This document shows, piece after piece, positions 1 to 11,196 of a DNA stretch of 64,000 nucleotides; position 1 is the first letter of the stretch, and each line of letters starts with the position of its first letter. The DNA is from Ceratopteris richardii. Its lineage: Eukaryota > Streptophyta > Polypodiopsida > Polypodiales > Pteridaceae. The translations under genes and the position numbers were made by a program. The DNA is taken from positions 90,788,495 to 90,852,494 of the forward strand of contig CM035441.1 in NCBI GenBank assembly GCA_020310875.1, written 5' to 3'. A model generated the notes under the pieces. That model was not told the DNA's origin and searched no databases. It worked only from the letters and a program-made list of their open reading frames with translations.

Positions 1-99
1 AGGCCCATGCATGGTTCACTTTTTTCCCTAATGTTTCTCCCTAGGAACATGCTTTGTGAGAAGGTTTGCAATGTTATCTTATGTGGCACATAAGCCAAA
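1..99. other. unassigned left edge
   Basis: No coding or repeat signature recognised. It probably belongs to the 3' flank or untranslated end of the minus-strand copia remnant to its right. Confidence 0.3.
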
Positions 100-258
100 T
101 TGATCTCCCTAGTAGAGATCCTCTCCCCAACATAATGATAGTGCACCTCAATGTAGTTAGTGGAAACACAAAATACACAATTGATCTCCCTAGTAGAGAG
201 CCTCTCCCAAACATAATGATAGTGCACCTCAATGTAGTTAGTGGAAACACAAAATACA
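100..258. repeat. 81-bp direct tandem repeat, two copies
   Basis: The block starting TTGATCTCCCTAGTAGAGA at 100 recurs at 181 with only a few substitutions, ending in the shared GGAAACACAAAATACA at 258. The period is 81 bp, a multiple of three, so both strands stay open across it and give short artefactual ORFs. It lies just past the RNase H end of the minus-strand copia remnant, in what would be its 3' untranslated region. Confidence 0.85.
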
Positions 259-3062
259 GGGTTCCACACAATTTTTAATGTGATTTGATTGTTAGTGAAG
301 ATCATGGTGGAAGAAGAGAAACCAACACGGAAATCATCCAAAGGGCATCTCAGCGACACACATCCAACAATCACTATAAAATCATCCTTATCCTTAGCCT
401 CACAACTATACTAGCCATAATAGGGTGCTTCTTGCTCAACCAAGATATACATGAGCTACCAAGTATGAAGGAAAATCCATTGGTGGACACATGAGTGTCA
501 TAGAGACCACTAGATTCCAAGTCATGAAAAGCATGTAAATCATGTGCTAATGATCCCTCCATGGGATAAAACAATCTAAGTTCAAGTACCACTCAAGCAG
601 TAAAAGATGTGCTTAACTTTCTGTCAATGCTTGACACCTAGGTACTACATAAATGTGCTCATCTAAGAGACAAAAAAGTGAATATCAAGCCCTGTTATGC
701 ACAAGTAAATCAAGCATCCAATAGCTTGCTCATAGAGAACAACATCACATGGATCTCGACAATCATGAAGACTCAACTCTAAACGTGTTTCCATAGGAAA
801 AGAAATACGTTTGTTCTCTTTAAGTCTAGAATATTGCAATAAAATATCAATGTATATATTTTTTACACAAAACTATTTCTCCATCAACTTGCATAACCTC
901 AAGACCTAAAAAATGATGCAAATGCCCGAAATAGGAAATCTCTAAAGAGACATGAAGATCAGCCTTATATTCAACAATATACTTCTCATTAGGACCAGTG
1001 AGATACAACAATGATTAGAAGTACATCATCTACATGCTTAACATAATAAGTGCTATGAGTTAGAGTGTTCTTAGAACCATATGCTAGCAAATAGGCATGC
1101 ATCTTCTCATACCAATCACATGGTGCTTGCATGAAACCATATGATGCCCTTTTTGACATCCACACTTTGTTTTCATGCCCTTTCTATACAAACCAATGGG
1201 GCTGAAATACATACACTTTTTCATGTATGTCCCCATTTAGAAATGCAGTTTGAATGTCCATTCTATATACATTCCAATCATGATGAGCTGTAAGCACACA
1301 AATGCTATGAATAGTGGTCATTTAGTATGTGGGAGCCAATGTGTCATCAAAATCAATGCCTCTCTCTTACGCATAACCTTTAACAACCACCATAACCTTA
1401 TACCTATCAAATTTACCATCAAGGTTACATTTGAGCTTGTACATATCACACAAAGACCAAGTATCATTGTTAATAATAGCATCATATTCTGATTGCATGA
1501 TAACCATACAATATTTTAATTTTGTGCTTCATCAAAACAGACGGGCGCATTCTCATCACAAACACTAGAGGAAGTCATTCCATAGCAACCTAATACTAAA
1601 GGAGTAGTGTGGGACCATAAATATGTATGATATGAAAAAGGTGCATCTATTTTGCTCTCTCGCAAATTTCAAAGTAGCCATCTATGCATAGTTTTAGCCT
1701 CTTCTATGTCATCCCTCTCATCAAGAAGTCTAAAATGTAAATATGCATTAGAAATGGAATGATCTACATCATCATTTGGAACCTATAAAGGCTCATAACT
1801 TGCCTCACTTAGACTAGGACTTCACTATCCAACTGTAAACGTAGGCACCAAAGTGTCATAAACATCTTTAGATTTAAGTAATGTCACATTGGTACATGCG
1901 AGTAATGGTTGAGTTACATTTTCCACAAAAAGAATTATGGGTAACCAAAATATGTTTACTTTGTGGATGATGCAAACGATAGCAATTGCTTCTAGAAGCG
2001 TACGCAACAAAAAAACATTTGATTGCTTTTTCATGCACTTTCCTATATTGTTGCTCAGGGATTAATGCATATGCTAGACAACCAAAGACATGCAAATGAG
2101 TAATAAATGGATTGTGACCATGTCAAGCCTCATATGGAGCTATCTATTGCAGTTCTTGGTGGGACACTTTTCTATGTATATATGGTGCACATATACTAAC
2201 CTTAACCTAGAAGCTATGTGCATGACTTTTGATCATACACCTTGCCTTCTCCATGAGAGGCGTGTTCTTTCTTTCAGCAACTCCATTTTGTTGAGATGTA
2301 TATAGTACAGTGATGTTTTATCCCACTCTTATCCAACAATGCATTAAAATCAAAAGATATGTAATCCCCCTTAATAAGAAATAAGGTTGCCAAATTTACA
2401 TAGTGACATATTTTCAGCCATAAACAAAATTCCTTTGAGGCATATAAACACTTCCATCTTTGCTTTCAACGGATAAACCCAAGAATCACTAGAGAAATCA
2501 TCAATAAAATTCACAAAGAAAAGATAGTTCCCAAAAGAAGGTGTCAACATAGGGCCACAAACCTCACTATGAACAAGTTGAAATTTATTAGCAGCTCCAA
2601 TTGAATGATCATTTGGGAAGGAGGAACACTGCAATTTTCCTGAAATACAACCTTTATAGCATGTTTATTCGATGCTTCAACTTTTGGTAGAGAGGAAACC
2701 ATTTTCGATTTCTCTAAGCATAAGAAACTAGCAAAATTCACATGACTAGAGCATGAATGCAAAATCGCATCCAAGATAGCATGAGAATCATGATCTCCAC
2801 ATACTAAATTATTCATAGATTTTGCATAGTCTATGAGCTTATAGAGCCAAGGGCATGAAATTCTAGAAGCAATAATAACATCATCATTTGAGAGATCATG
2901 AACTATACATTTGTCATCAATAAATTTGACAACCAATACAATGTTTGCTAATGTTGAAACTAACAAGAAATTTTTCTTTATCCTTGGAACATGTAAAACA
3001 TTTGAAAATAAGGAAGAATTATGATGAGTAATAGTGAGAATAGTCTTACGAAAACTGGGCAT
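259..3062 (-). pseudogene. Ty1/copia pol remnant (GAG-pre-integrase to RNase H)
   Basis: Read on the minus strand from 3062 downward, fragments appear in copia order. 3062-2544 is the GAG-pre-integrase region. 2634-2371 starts the integrase core, with LVHSEVCGPM and FVNFIDDFS. 2095-1825 has the integrase C-terminal signature VFGCLAYALIPEQQ. About 1260-840 is reverse transcriptase, with a D-V-Q-T-A-F-L-N-G-D block and a VDDVLLI catalytic segment near 1030. 592-374 is RNase H, with THVSTNGFSF and SCISWLSKK. The frame is broken many times, and gag, protease and both LTRs are missing. The upstream side stops about 20 bp from the gypsy LTR at 3085, so that junction cuts off the element's 5' part. 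In life this would encode a cytoplasmic retrotransposition polyprotein; this copy cannot. Confidence 0.85.
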
Positions 3063-3628
3063 TACAAGATAAGAGGATTTGTTTTGTGTGGTGTTTTCGC
3101 TAAGAAAGTGGTAAGAAACGTACGTGTTTTAGCTGATTTGATTGAATGTGAGATGGGAAACCATGTTAGAGATGTACATTGGACCTGTGCATGTAAATGA
3201 CTGACTTTAGACCCATAAACCCTAGGTTTGAACCTTGAAAACCCCTAAAAATATGGGTTTACCTCATGAAAACCGGACTTGAACCCTTGGAAACCCTTGG
3301 ATTTTAGGTCCAAACTGTAAATAAACCCTTGATTTGAAGTGTTTGAGTTAATTGTAGGCAAACCCCTAATTCCCCCGATCAAAAACCCTAGGTTGGATCC
3401 TTGGAATTGATGTTTATCCTACGTCGAACCCTTAGATTAATTAATCTTGTATATACAGAGTGAAACCAAAACCTTAGACTTGGAAAATTAAAAAGAGAAA
3501 AATCAAAAATAGAAATAAGTGGTGTGATTTTCCAAAAATAGAAAATGAACATGCAAGATTGCTCCGGAAATAGAAAGTTATCTAAAGAGGTTAGCAGATT
3601 CTAGAAGCCCTAGGAGGGGGAGGGGAAC

Positions 3629-3638
3629 CTATAAATAG
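3629..3638 (+). promoter_or_regulatory. LTR TATA box CTATAAATAG
   Basis: CTATAAATAG is followed by a G-rich stretch and a CT-rich start region, the layout of a plant Pol II core promoter. The right LTR has the same box at 9805. If used, transcription would start near 3660, leaving about 2.6 kb of the LTR as R-U5 leader. Confidence 0.65.
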
Positions 3639-4394
3639 GGGGCCAAGCTTCAATTGTTCTCCCTGTGGGTTTCTTCTGTGGAATGCCTCTGCAGGTAATC
3701 TTTTTGCCCATCTCTCATTTATCCTTTTACTGTTCATATTTATTAGTTTGCACGATGGCGATGAGAGAGAAAGTTTATATGCATAGTGTCTTTGACTCCA
3801 CATTGCTATAGCACTTTGAAACAGAGAAAGGGTTAATAGACTTCAATTATTTTTGGTGATCTTTGTTACTCACTACGACCGCAACGGAAGGGAGATGCGT
3901 TGTTGAGGCCTCTGGTGGTGAGAGAGAGAGGTTCGGCTTTGCTTTTTCCAGACGCACCGTGAATCGAGATAATTGTAGACAGCACTTATTTGGTGGCGAT
4001 CCATCACGTAGAAGAGAGAAATAGGAGCAGTCGGCCACCAATGGCAGCGCTATGTATCTGAGACAAGAGGGACGCGGCTTGAGGGCCTTGTCAGCCTGTA
4101 GTGCTCGCGCGATAACAGAGAGAGTGGGCAAGCCTTAGCAACTGCGTGGCATCGTGTCGTAGAGAGAGGCAAAACCAGCAGAGATTCTTTAATGGCTCCA
4201 CGAGGAGACGGCAGGCATGGCACACAGTCCGGAGCAGGAGAGAGTTGGCCATGTGAACAAAGGAATCTGGCAACGATGGAACTTCCTTCGTGGCATAGAG
4301 AGAAATTCAGTGGCGTAGAGAAATCACGGCAGGAGAGAAGAGAAACTTGCACTATCGGTGGTCCTGGCGACTGCTTGCGCGAGTTGTGAGGAGC

Positions 4395-4556
4395 TCCAGA
4401 ATGATTGGAGAGAGAGAGAGATCTGGTTGCTGCGCATGATGTACATGAGAGAGAGAGAGAGAGATGGAGGAGAGAGACTAGAGGCAGCCTGTTGGTGGCA
4501 AGCACAGAGGTAGGGAGCGGCAGAGCTGTCGATGCTCATGTGTCGCCACAACACAA

Positions 4557-4587
<31 letters not shown>

Positions 4588-4646
4588 TCCAGGATTGAGG
4601 TCGCTGGCGGTGCGCAGAGACGTTCGAGAGCGTGGAGGATTACATA

Positions 4647-4688
<42 letters not shown>

Positions 4689-4690
4689 GG
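4395..4690 (+). repeat. (GA)n microsatellite cluster in left LTR
   Basis: Several GAGAGA tracts (near 4410, 4450, 4560-4585 and 4651-4687) lie among unique LTR sequence. The related cluster in the right LTR (10221-10420) differs in tract number and length. The long open frames on both strands here come from the repeat composition. Confidence 0.9.
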
Positions 4691-5820
4691 CAAAATTACT
4701 GTAGAGACTCAAGAATTAATCAAACTATAGCTAATATCAATGATAGTGGAGATGAAGCACTAAAACATGTTGCCAGAGAGAGCACAAAAATCGAGAGGAA
4801 AATTAAAAAGTCGACATAGCTAAGGCCGTTAGATTGCAGAGAAATCAAGATGATCATGCTCTAACCTCTTATGCTTGATATATCTGGGTCAAAACATTCA
4901 TAGAAGTACCTTAAGACTTCCATTAGATCATTATTCCTTGTAATACTCACTTGTGCTAATGTGTTCATACTATGTAAGGTTAATAATGATCAAGATTCAC
5001 TTGACCATTAATAGTTTTCCTCGTTATGAACATAACACAAAAAGAATATGATCTTTTGAGGCTAGAGCTCACAAGGACCAATATTGGAGCAAAGATAAAG
5101 ACATGATTCAATAGGATCAATATGGGATAATTTCATTAATCGATTTTATTGGGATAATATCGTGGGAATCATGATAAAAGCATTTAGGGTATATGTATGG
5201 TCATCTAAGGACCTAGAACCTAAACTACTAAAGTGGAAAGGTGGATGCTCTCTCTTTAATATGCGCATTAGCAAAGGCTACATCGTTATTATTGTAAACA
5301 ATAATGCAAATACAACATGGACATTGAGGTTTAGACACAAACTCTTTTGAAGTCTTACCTTCAGGGTGCATCTAATAAAAAAGCAATTCAAAAATAATTT
5401 TTTCTTGAAATTGAACTGCTAGACGAGGCTATGAATTTTTGAATAAATCCCTAATCTGATGTTTTGAGATATTAAATTTGAGGATGTTGATTCTTTTCTT
5501 TATTTTCAAATGTAGTAACATGTTTACCCCCACCCTGTGGTTTTCTTCTGTGGAACACCTCTCTAGTGGAACGCTTCTCCAGGTATTGAGGTTGATGATT
5601 TCAAAGATTAAATGAAGTGACGAAAAGCTTTGAAGACCAAAGTAAAGAGCACCTTGTGGATCTTCCTTGTGCATCTACTCTCCAGGTTACTGCGTGATTG
5701 GAGGTTTCTGTGGACTATTGAAGTAAAGAGAAGAAAAGCTATTGCCGAGAAGATCGAAGACTCAGAGCAAAGGAAGGATCCATCCGCAAAGACTGAATCC
5801 GAAGATCGTGGGCGCCGTTT

Positions 5821-5944
5821 CCCACTGTAGCGGGAGGCCTACCTTATATTTGGCCGATCCGCACTGTGGCGGTGGCATACATTTGTATTTTCCTGTTCCA
5901 CATTATAGCGGATTTTTTGTATCACTGACCTGCACTGTAGCGGG
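5821..5944 (+). repeat. four spaced mini-hairpin motifs (CCGCACTGTAGCGG type)
   Basis: Four copies of a 14-16 base motif with inverted arms around ACTGTA occur at 5821, 5859, 5898 and 5929, separated by unlike spacers of about 20-25 bp. The array is in the transcribed part of the LTR and recurs in the right LTR at 11071-11196. Two motifs in this copy have decayed (ACTGTG and ATTATA cores). Confidence 0.75.
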
Positions 5945-6252
5945 CATCACTGTATTTCCAAGATTTTATTGGACGACTTCCGTCACGTTTACATTGTATC
6001 ATTGAGCTTTGTCTGCACATCGTATTTGGATTCTTTCGCTTCCGACGCCTACGGTCTTCGGCGTACGCACGTTCGCTCATCTCTTCCGAGAGGATAGGGA
6101 CCCTACGAGGATCACCACACTAGAGAGTGAGAGGGCGAGGCGCCCAGCGCGCAGACGCCGCTCGACGAACAGTGGGAACGGCGTACACACAGGGCCTGAT
6201 CCAAACCTGTGCCGGCTCTTCCCATTCACCTGACCTCCTTCTTCCCGACACA

Positions 6253-6267
6253 TGAACCCGACGTGAA
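6253..6267 (+). promoter_or_regulatory. candidate primer-binding site
   Basis: TGAACCCGACGTGAA lies 3 bases inside the left LTR end. The identical 15-mer occurs on the minus strand at 46071-46085, just inside the 5' LTR of the other gypsy element. Position and conservation suggest a primer-binding site, but it does not begin with the usual TGG that pairs with a tRNA CCA end, so the primer is unknown. Confidence 0.45.
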
Positions 6268-6674
6268 TCAAGGTGGTTGCCCAGTGATCCTCGACGTATC
6301 ACCCACTCCTTGAGAAGACACACAGGAACCTCGGTGCCAGATCAGATATTTCACGTACTAGCATTTCAAGTTCTGTGATTTTTTTCATTGCTTCACACAT
6401 AATTTGAAAAGAAAGATTGTTTTGATTGCCTGAGCTTGATCATTCAGGATCTTCACTAGTTTAGTCCATACATCTATGCACAAGAAACTAAAATGAATAA
6501 AATGATTGAGGAACAGTTTAGGAAATACAAAGAGTAATTTAAGGAAATGGAAATTAACACAAATGAATCTATAAAATCCCAATCTGGTATTGTGATGATC
6601 TTAATGCAAACGATAAATGCAATATCTGACACTATCCAGTTAATGGGCATTAGTATTAAAGATGTAAAAATGAA

Positions 6675-7385
6675 ATGGATTCTAGGATTTGTGAATTGAA
6701 AAATAAGGTTGACTTGTTGACTAGCCAAGATAAGGACCGACATGTATTGAAGTATGATCATGAACATGTGGTAAAGGTCCAAGGAATATCTACACAAAAA
6801 GAGTCATTACGTCTTAGAAGAACCATGCCTAGAGTGATACCTAGGAAATCAAGTTGGACTGAGAAGAGACCTATATGTTGCTTTTGGTGCGATCAGTTTG
6901 GACATATGTTTTGGGATTGTCTAGACTATGAGAGTGCATGCAGACATAGACTTGGAAGTGAGCACGAGGGAAAAATTTGTAAATATCAAGAGCAAATATC
7001 TTTGCATTTGAATGTAGGAAAATGCGGAATGAGGGAATATTTTAAGGAGACCAAAACTAGATCAAAGCCATTTGAAAAGATATGGAAACCAAAGACTCAT
7101 GCAGATTATAGATCAGATGAACAAATGAGAATGCTATCTATTGAGAGTCAAGAGAAGTCTATTGAAACCAAAGGTAGACATATAAAGGTTGAAAAGCAAA
7201 ATATTGAGCAGATATTGAGAGAACAAATAGAAATTGATCATAAAAGAGAGTCTGATAGAGAAAATCAAGAGAAATCAAAGAAAGACCAGCAGGTATATGT
7301 TCCATTTGATCCCAAACTTTTGAGTAATGAGGATCTATTTGATCAAGAGAAAATTACAAAATTACAATCCCAATTAAACCTATAA
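6675..7385 (+). CDS. gag-like nucleocapsid fragment with CCHC knuckle
   Basis: A 236-residue ORF. Residues about 70-85 hold a CX2CX4HX4C zinc knuckle (C-F-W-C-D-Q-F-G-H-M-F-W-D-C). It is followed by a block (KICKYQEQISL...GKCGMREYF) that matches the region after the knuckle in the gypsy gag near 44.5 kb. Residues about 140-225 are E/K/Q-rich and probably coiled coil. The N-terminal capsid part is missing or decayed: an upstream stretch at 6360-6670 is similar in composition but broken. Beyond the stop at 7383-7385 the adjacent frame stays open with the same E/K-rich composition to about 7563, so the ORF looks frameshifted near its end. Role by family: binding and packaging element RNA in virus-like particles. 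The start at 6675 is only the first ATG in the open stretch. Confidence 0.6.
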   Translation: MDSRICELKNKVDLLTSQDKDRHVLKYDHEHVVKVQGISTQKESLRLRRTMPRVIPRKSSWTEKRPICCFWCDQFGHMFWDCLDYESACRHRLGSEHEGKICKYQEQISLHLNVGKCGMREYFKETKTRSKPFEKIWKPKTHADYRSDEQMRMLSIESQEKSIETKGRHIKVEKQNIEQILREQIEIDHKRESDRENQEKSKKDQQVYVPFDPKLLSNEDLFDQEKITKLQSQLNL

Positions 7386-7612
7386 ACAGATTGAACAAGA
7401 AAAGAGTAAAGAAGAAGTTCAAGAAGATATAAAATTTGATAAACAAGTTAACAAAGTAGAAAAACAATTGCTTGATGATATAATCAAGCAAATCAAGGGA
7501 AATGCAAGGACAACTATGAAGACTTCTAAGTCTTTGAAAAAGAACAAAAGAAGTAAAAATTAAACTTTCCAAGACTCATATTTGCAAATAGTGAATGATA
7601 ATTAAAGAAGAA

Positions 7613-7984
7613 TCATAATGAAAACATATTAAAATGATCAAGAGATATTGAATGATAAAGATTGATGATAATGCAGAATGGTGATTGATGAAAATGCATG
7701 ATGATGGTTGATGATAATGCATGATGAAGTTGATGATGATTATGATAGTTGACAATGATAATTATGATTAATGAATGATTATGATTGATGTATGATGATG
7801 ATTGATGAATGATGATGAAAATGATCATTATTGATGATTTATTATGATTGATGATGGCCAATGATGATGATGATTGACATATGATTATGATGTTGATGAT
7901 ACTGGAGGATGTTGATGATACTGAGAGATTGATGATGATGGACAACAACAGATCATGGAGTTCAAGAAGAGCTGGATTGATCAA
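7613..7984 (+). repeat. degenerate GAT/TGA trinucleotide-rich tract
   Basis: About 350 bp dominated by GATGAT, TGATGA and ATTGATGA words with irregular A/T inserts. TGA occurs repeatedly in all forward frames, so this strand is non-coding. It reads as an old expanded (GAT)n array inside the retroelement interior. Confidence 0.7.
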
Positions 7985-8402
7985 TAATGAAGATGAAGCA
8001 AAATGATCAAGTGATATGTTTCTTATTTGAAATCTGTTTTTGTTTCTGATAGAGCATATGCATTACATTGATATGTGTGATAAAGATATGTATGAATTTA
8101 AGAAAATCATGTAGAATGAAGATAACAAATATCTAATATGGATTTGCATGAAGCATGAGCGACTAGAGATTATATGAATGAAATCAGTTCGAAGACCAGA
8201 GACTTTTGGGAGTGAAAGCTTGGGAATGTGATGGCATGCTTAGACTGAGTGCATGTATATGCTGATAGATTTGAACACTTAGCAAGTGGGATTCTTTGGG
8301 TCCTACTATTTGTTTCTTGCGAGATCGTATCTCCATATGGATCATGATTTATGAAAAGCCTTCATACTCAAGCCAGCTTATATTTATGTACATGTTGTTA
8401 GT

Positions 8403-8695
8403 GCGCTACTATGGGCTAGTAGGTGGGTGGAACCACCTTGGTCGGGTGATCAAGGCCACGAGCCGTAGCTAGTTTTGTCATAGGCGTGACCTATTTGTTG
8501 TCATGCGCCTGCATGGGTCGGTAGGCTGGTGGAGCTACTCTGGTTGGGTGGTCAGAGCCACGACGTTGATTTCATGCAGGGCTGACGTTGTGTATGTTGT
8601 GCGCTATGTGGAGTCGGAAAACAGGTGGGGTAAACTTGGCCGGTTGGACAAGTCCATGAGTCATACTCGATTTCGACATAGGCCGATTTTTGAAA
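8403..8695 (+). repeat. three diverged tandem repeats of about 100 bp
   Basis: Units start at 8403, 8505 and 8601, each with GCGC(C/T)... Each carries a GGTGG(A/G).CC/GCTAC block, TTGG(T/C)(C/T)GGGTG(A/G)TCA, a CCACGA- or CCATGA-like core and a CATAGGC(G/C)-like end. The units are strongly diverged. They lie between the gag-like ORF and the polypurine tract, where intact gypsy elements would carry pol or a 3' untranslated region. No protein family is recognised in any frame. Confidence 0.65.
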
Positions 8696-8728
8696 TAAAG
8701 ATAAAAAGAATAAATGCTGAGTTGAGAT

Positions 8729-8795
8729 GAAGTGAAAAACAAAAGAAAAAGAAAAAGAAAAATGAAAAAGGAAATGAAAAAGAAAAGATTTGATG
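8729..8795 (+). repeat. purine-only A-rich tract
   Basis: About 65 bases of nearly pure purine built from GAAAAA and AAAAAG words. It is low complexity, inside the retroelement interior, upstream of the true polypurine tract at 9184. Confidence 0.7.
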
Positions 8796-9181
8796 GAGAG
8801 TTGGATAGTAGGGAATAAATAGTGGAAAACAGGGCATATTCTATAAACTGAGTTAGTAGAAACATAAGTATATGCTAGTACTTAGAATGAGTTGTTGGAT
8901 CTGAACTAGTTGAACAAACAGAAGATCTAGAAAGCCAACGATTTATTCATATGGTTACTTGTCAGATTGCACACGCAGACACATAGTATGATGTTTGTGA
9001 AGCTTGAGTCTACATAATTTTCTAAAATTTGTACTAATCTTTATAGAGCTGCATGGAGTGCATGAGATCACGCTTTGATTTTTGAAAAGCAAAGCCATAA
9101 AAGCTAAAACGTGTTTCAAAAGAACCCTGATACGCTTCTGTTAGATCTTGCAGGTTGGCCCATCGGGACGATGTGCAGGTT

Positions 9182-9194
9182 TAGTGGGGGCAAA
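9182..9194 (+). promoter_or_regulatory. polypurine tract before right LTR
   Basis: TAGTGGGGGCAAA directly precedes TGTCAGGA, the start of the right LTR. This is the standard place for the plus-strand DNA primer. The gypsy at 40-46 kb has nearly the same tract (TAGTGGGGGCGAA on the minus strand near 32494-32506), linking the two families. Confidence 0.75.
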
Positions 9195-9804
9195 TGTCAG
9201 GATGAAATCCCGCAGGGAAATGTGCTTGATTTTTTTCAAAGTTGATTGATTTTATGAGTTTTGTGTGGTGTTTTCGCTAAGAAAGTGGTAAGAAATGTAC
9301 ATGTTTTAGCTGATTTGATTGACTGTGAGATGGGAAACCATGTTAGAGATGTACGTTGGACCTGTCATGTAAATGAGTGACTTTAGACCCGTAAACCCCT
9401 AGGTTTGAACTTTGAAAATCCCTAAAAATGTGGGTTTACCTCATGAAAATCAGACATGAGCCCTTGGAAACCTTTGGAGTTTAGGTCCAAACTGTAAATA
9501 AACCCTTGATTTGAAGTGCATGAGTTAATTGTAGGCAAACCCCTAATTTCCCGGATCAAAAACCCTAGGTTGGACCCTTGGAATTGATGTTTATCCTAGG
9601 TCAAACCCTTATATAAATTAATCTTGTATATATAGTGTGAAAACAAAACCTTAGAATTCGAAAATTAAAAAGAGAAAAATCAAAAATAGAAATAAGTGGT
9701 GTGATTTCCCAAATTAGAAAATGAACATGCAAGATTGCTCCGGAAATAGAAAGTTATCTGAGGAGGTTAGAAGATTCTAGAAGCCCTAGGAGGGGGAGGG
9801 AAAC

Positions 9805-9814
9805 CTATAAATAG
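9805..9814 (+). promoter_or_regulatory. LTR TATA box CTATAAATAG (right copy)
   Basis: The sequence and surroundings match the box at 3629 in the left LTR. In the right LTR it could drive read-out transcription into the flank beyond 11502. Confidence 0.6.
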
Positions 9815-10220
9815 GGGGCCAAGCTTCAATTTTTCTCCCTGTGGGTTTCTTTCTGGGGAAGGCCTCTCCAGGTAATCTTTTTGCCCATCTCTCATTTATC
9901 CTTTTACTGTTCATATTCATTAGTTTGCACGATGGCGATCAGAGAGAAAGTTTATATGCATAGTGTCTTTGGACTCCACATTGCTATAGCACTTTGAAGC
10001 AGAGAAAGGGTTAATAAACTTCAATTATTTTTGGTGATCTTTGTTACTCACTACGACCGCAACGAAGGGAGAACAGAGAAATAGGGGCAGTCAGTCACGT
10101 AGAACAGAGAAATAGGGGCAACTGAGACTGTATGCTCGCGCGATAACAGAGAAAAGAGGAACTTGCACTGTCGGTGGTCCTCGCGGCTGCTTGCGTGAGT
10201 TGCGAGGAGCTCCAGAATGA

Positions 10221-10385
10221 TTGGAGAGAGAGAGAGAAAGAGAGAGAGTGAGAGAGTGAGAGAAAGAGAGAGAAAGAGAGAGAGTGAGAGAGAGAGAGAG
10301 AGAGTTGCAGAAGAGAGTAGAGGCAGCCTGTTGGTGACAAGCATAGAGGTAGGGAGCGTTAGAGCTGTCGATGCTCATGTGTCGC

Positions 10386-10419
<34 letters not shown>

Positions 10420-10420
10420 A
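10221..10420 (+). repeat. (GA)n microsatellite cluster in right LTR
   Basis: GAGAGA tracts at 10221-10305 and 10387-10418 correspond to the 4395-4690 cluster with different lengths. Apparent ORFs rich in Arg/Glu or Ser/Leu here are artefacts. Confidence 0.9.
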
Positions 10421-11070
10421 TGATTGAGGTCGGTGGCGGCGCGCAGAGACGTTCGGGAGCACAAAAATCGAGAGGAAAATTAAGAAGTCGACATAGCTAA
10501 GGCGGTTAGAAGTACCTTAAGAATTCCATTAGATCATTATTCCTTGTAAACAATAATGCAAATACAACATGGACATTGAAGTTTAGACACAAGTTCTTTT
10601 GAAGTCTTATCTTCGCGGTGCCTCTAATGAAAAAGCAATTCAAAAATAATTTTTTCTTGAAATTGAACTGCTAGACGAGGCTATGAATTTTTTAATAAAT
10701 CACTAATCTGATGTTTTGAGATATTAAATTTGAGGATGTTGATTCTTTTCTTTATTTTCAAATGTACTAACATGTTTATCCCCACCCTTTGGGTTTCTTC
10801 TGTGGAACGCCTCTCCAGTGGAACGCTTCTCCAGGTATTGAAGTTGATGATTTCAGAGATTAAATGAAGTGACGAAAAGCTTTGAAGATCGAAGTAAAGA
10901 GCACCTTGTGGATCGTCCTTGTGCATCTACTCTCCAGGTTACTGCGTGATTGGAGGTTTCTGTGGACTATTGAAGTAAAGAGAAGAAAAGCTATTGATGA
11001 GAAGATCAAAGACTTAGAGTAAAGGAAGGATCCATCTGCAAAGACTGAAGCCGAAGATTGTGGGTGCCTT

Positions 11071-11196
11071 CTCGCACTGTAGCGAGAGGCCTCCCTTATA
11101 TTTGGCCGATCCGCACTGTAGCGACGGCATACATTTGTATTCACCTGTTCCGCACTGTAGCAGATTTTTTGTATCACCGACCCGCACTGTAGCGGG
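11071..11196 (+). repeat. four mini-hairpin motifs, right LTR
   Basis: Motifs at 11071 (CTCGC-ACTGTA-GCGAG), 11111, 11150 and 11181 (CCCGC-ACTGTA-GCGGG). The first and last have perfect 5-bp arms around the same 6-base loop. The spacing matches the left LTR array. Confidence 0.78.

Larger units (their letters stand above)
3085..6250 (+). repeat. left (5') LTR of the gag-only gypsy-like element
   Basis: This aligns with 9262-11502 from TGTGTGGTGTTTTCGC to CTTCCCGACA. It is longer than the right LTR because it keeps segments the right copy lost, including about 350 bp at 4938-5290, and because its GA tracts differ. It contains a TATA box, GA microsatellites and four small hairpin motifs. Several short ORFs here are compositional and have no protein-family resemblance. 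Confidence 0.85.

Noticed and set aside
4050..4819. Ser/Leu- and Arg/Glu-rich ORFs in the left LTR
   Set aside because: Produced by GA microsatellites; not conserved in the right LTR.
8403..8695. CRISPR-like array
   Set aside because: Only three diverged adjacent units without regular spacers, in a plant retroelement.
10051..10462. Similar ORFs in the right LTR
   Set aside because: Same microsatellite artefact.
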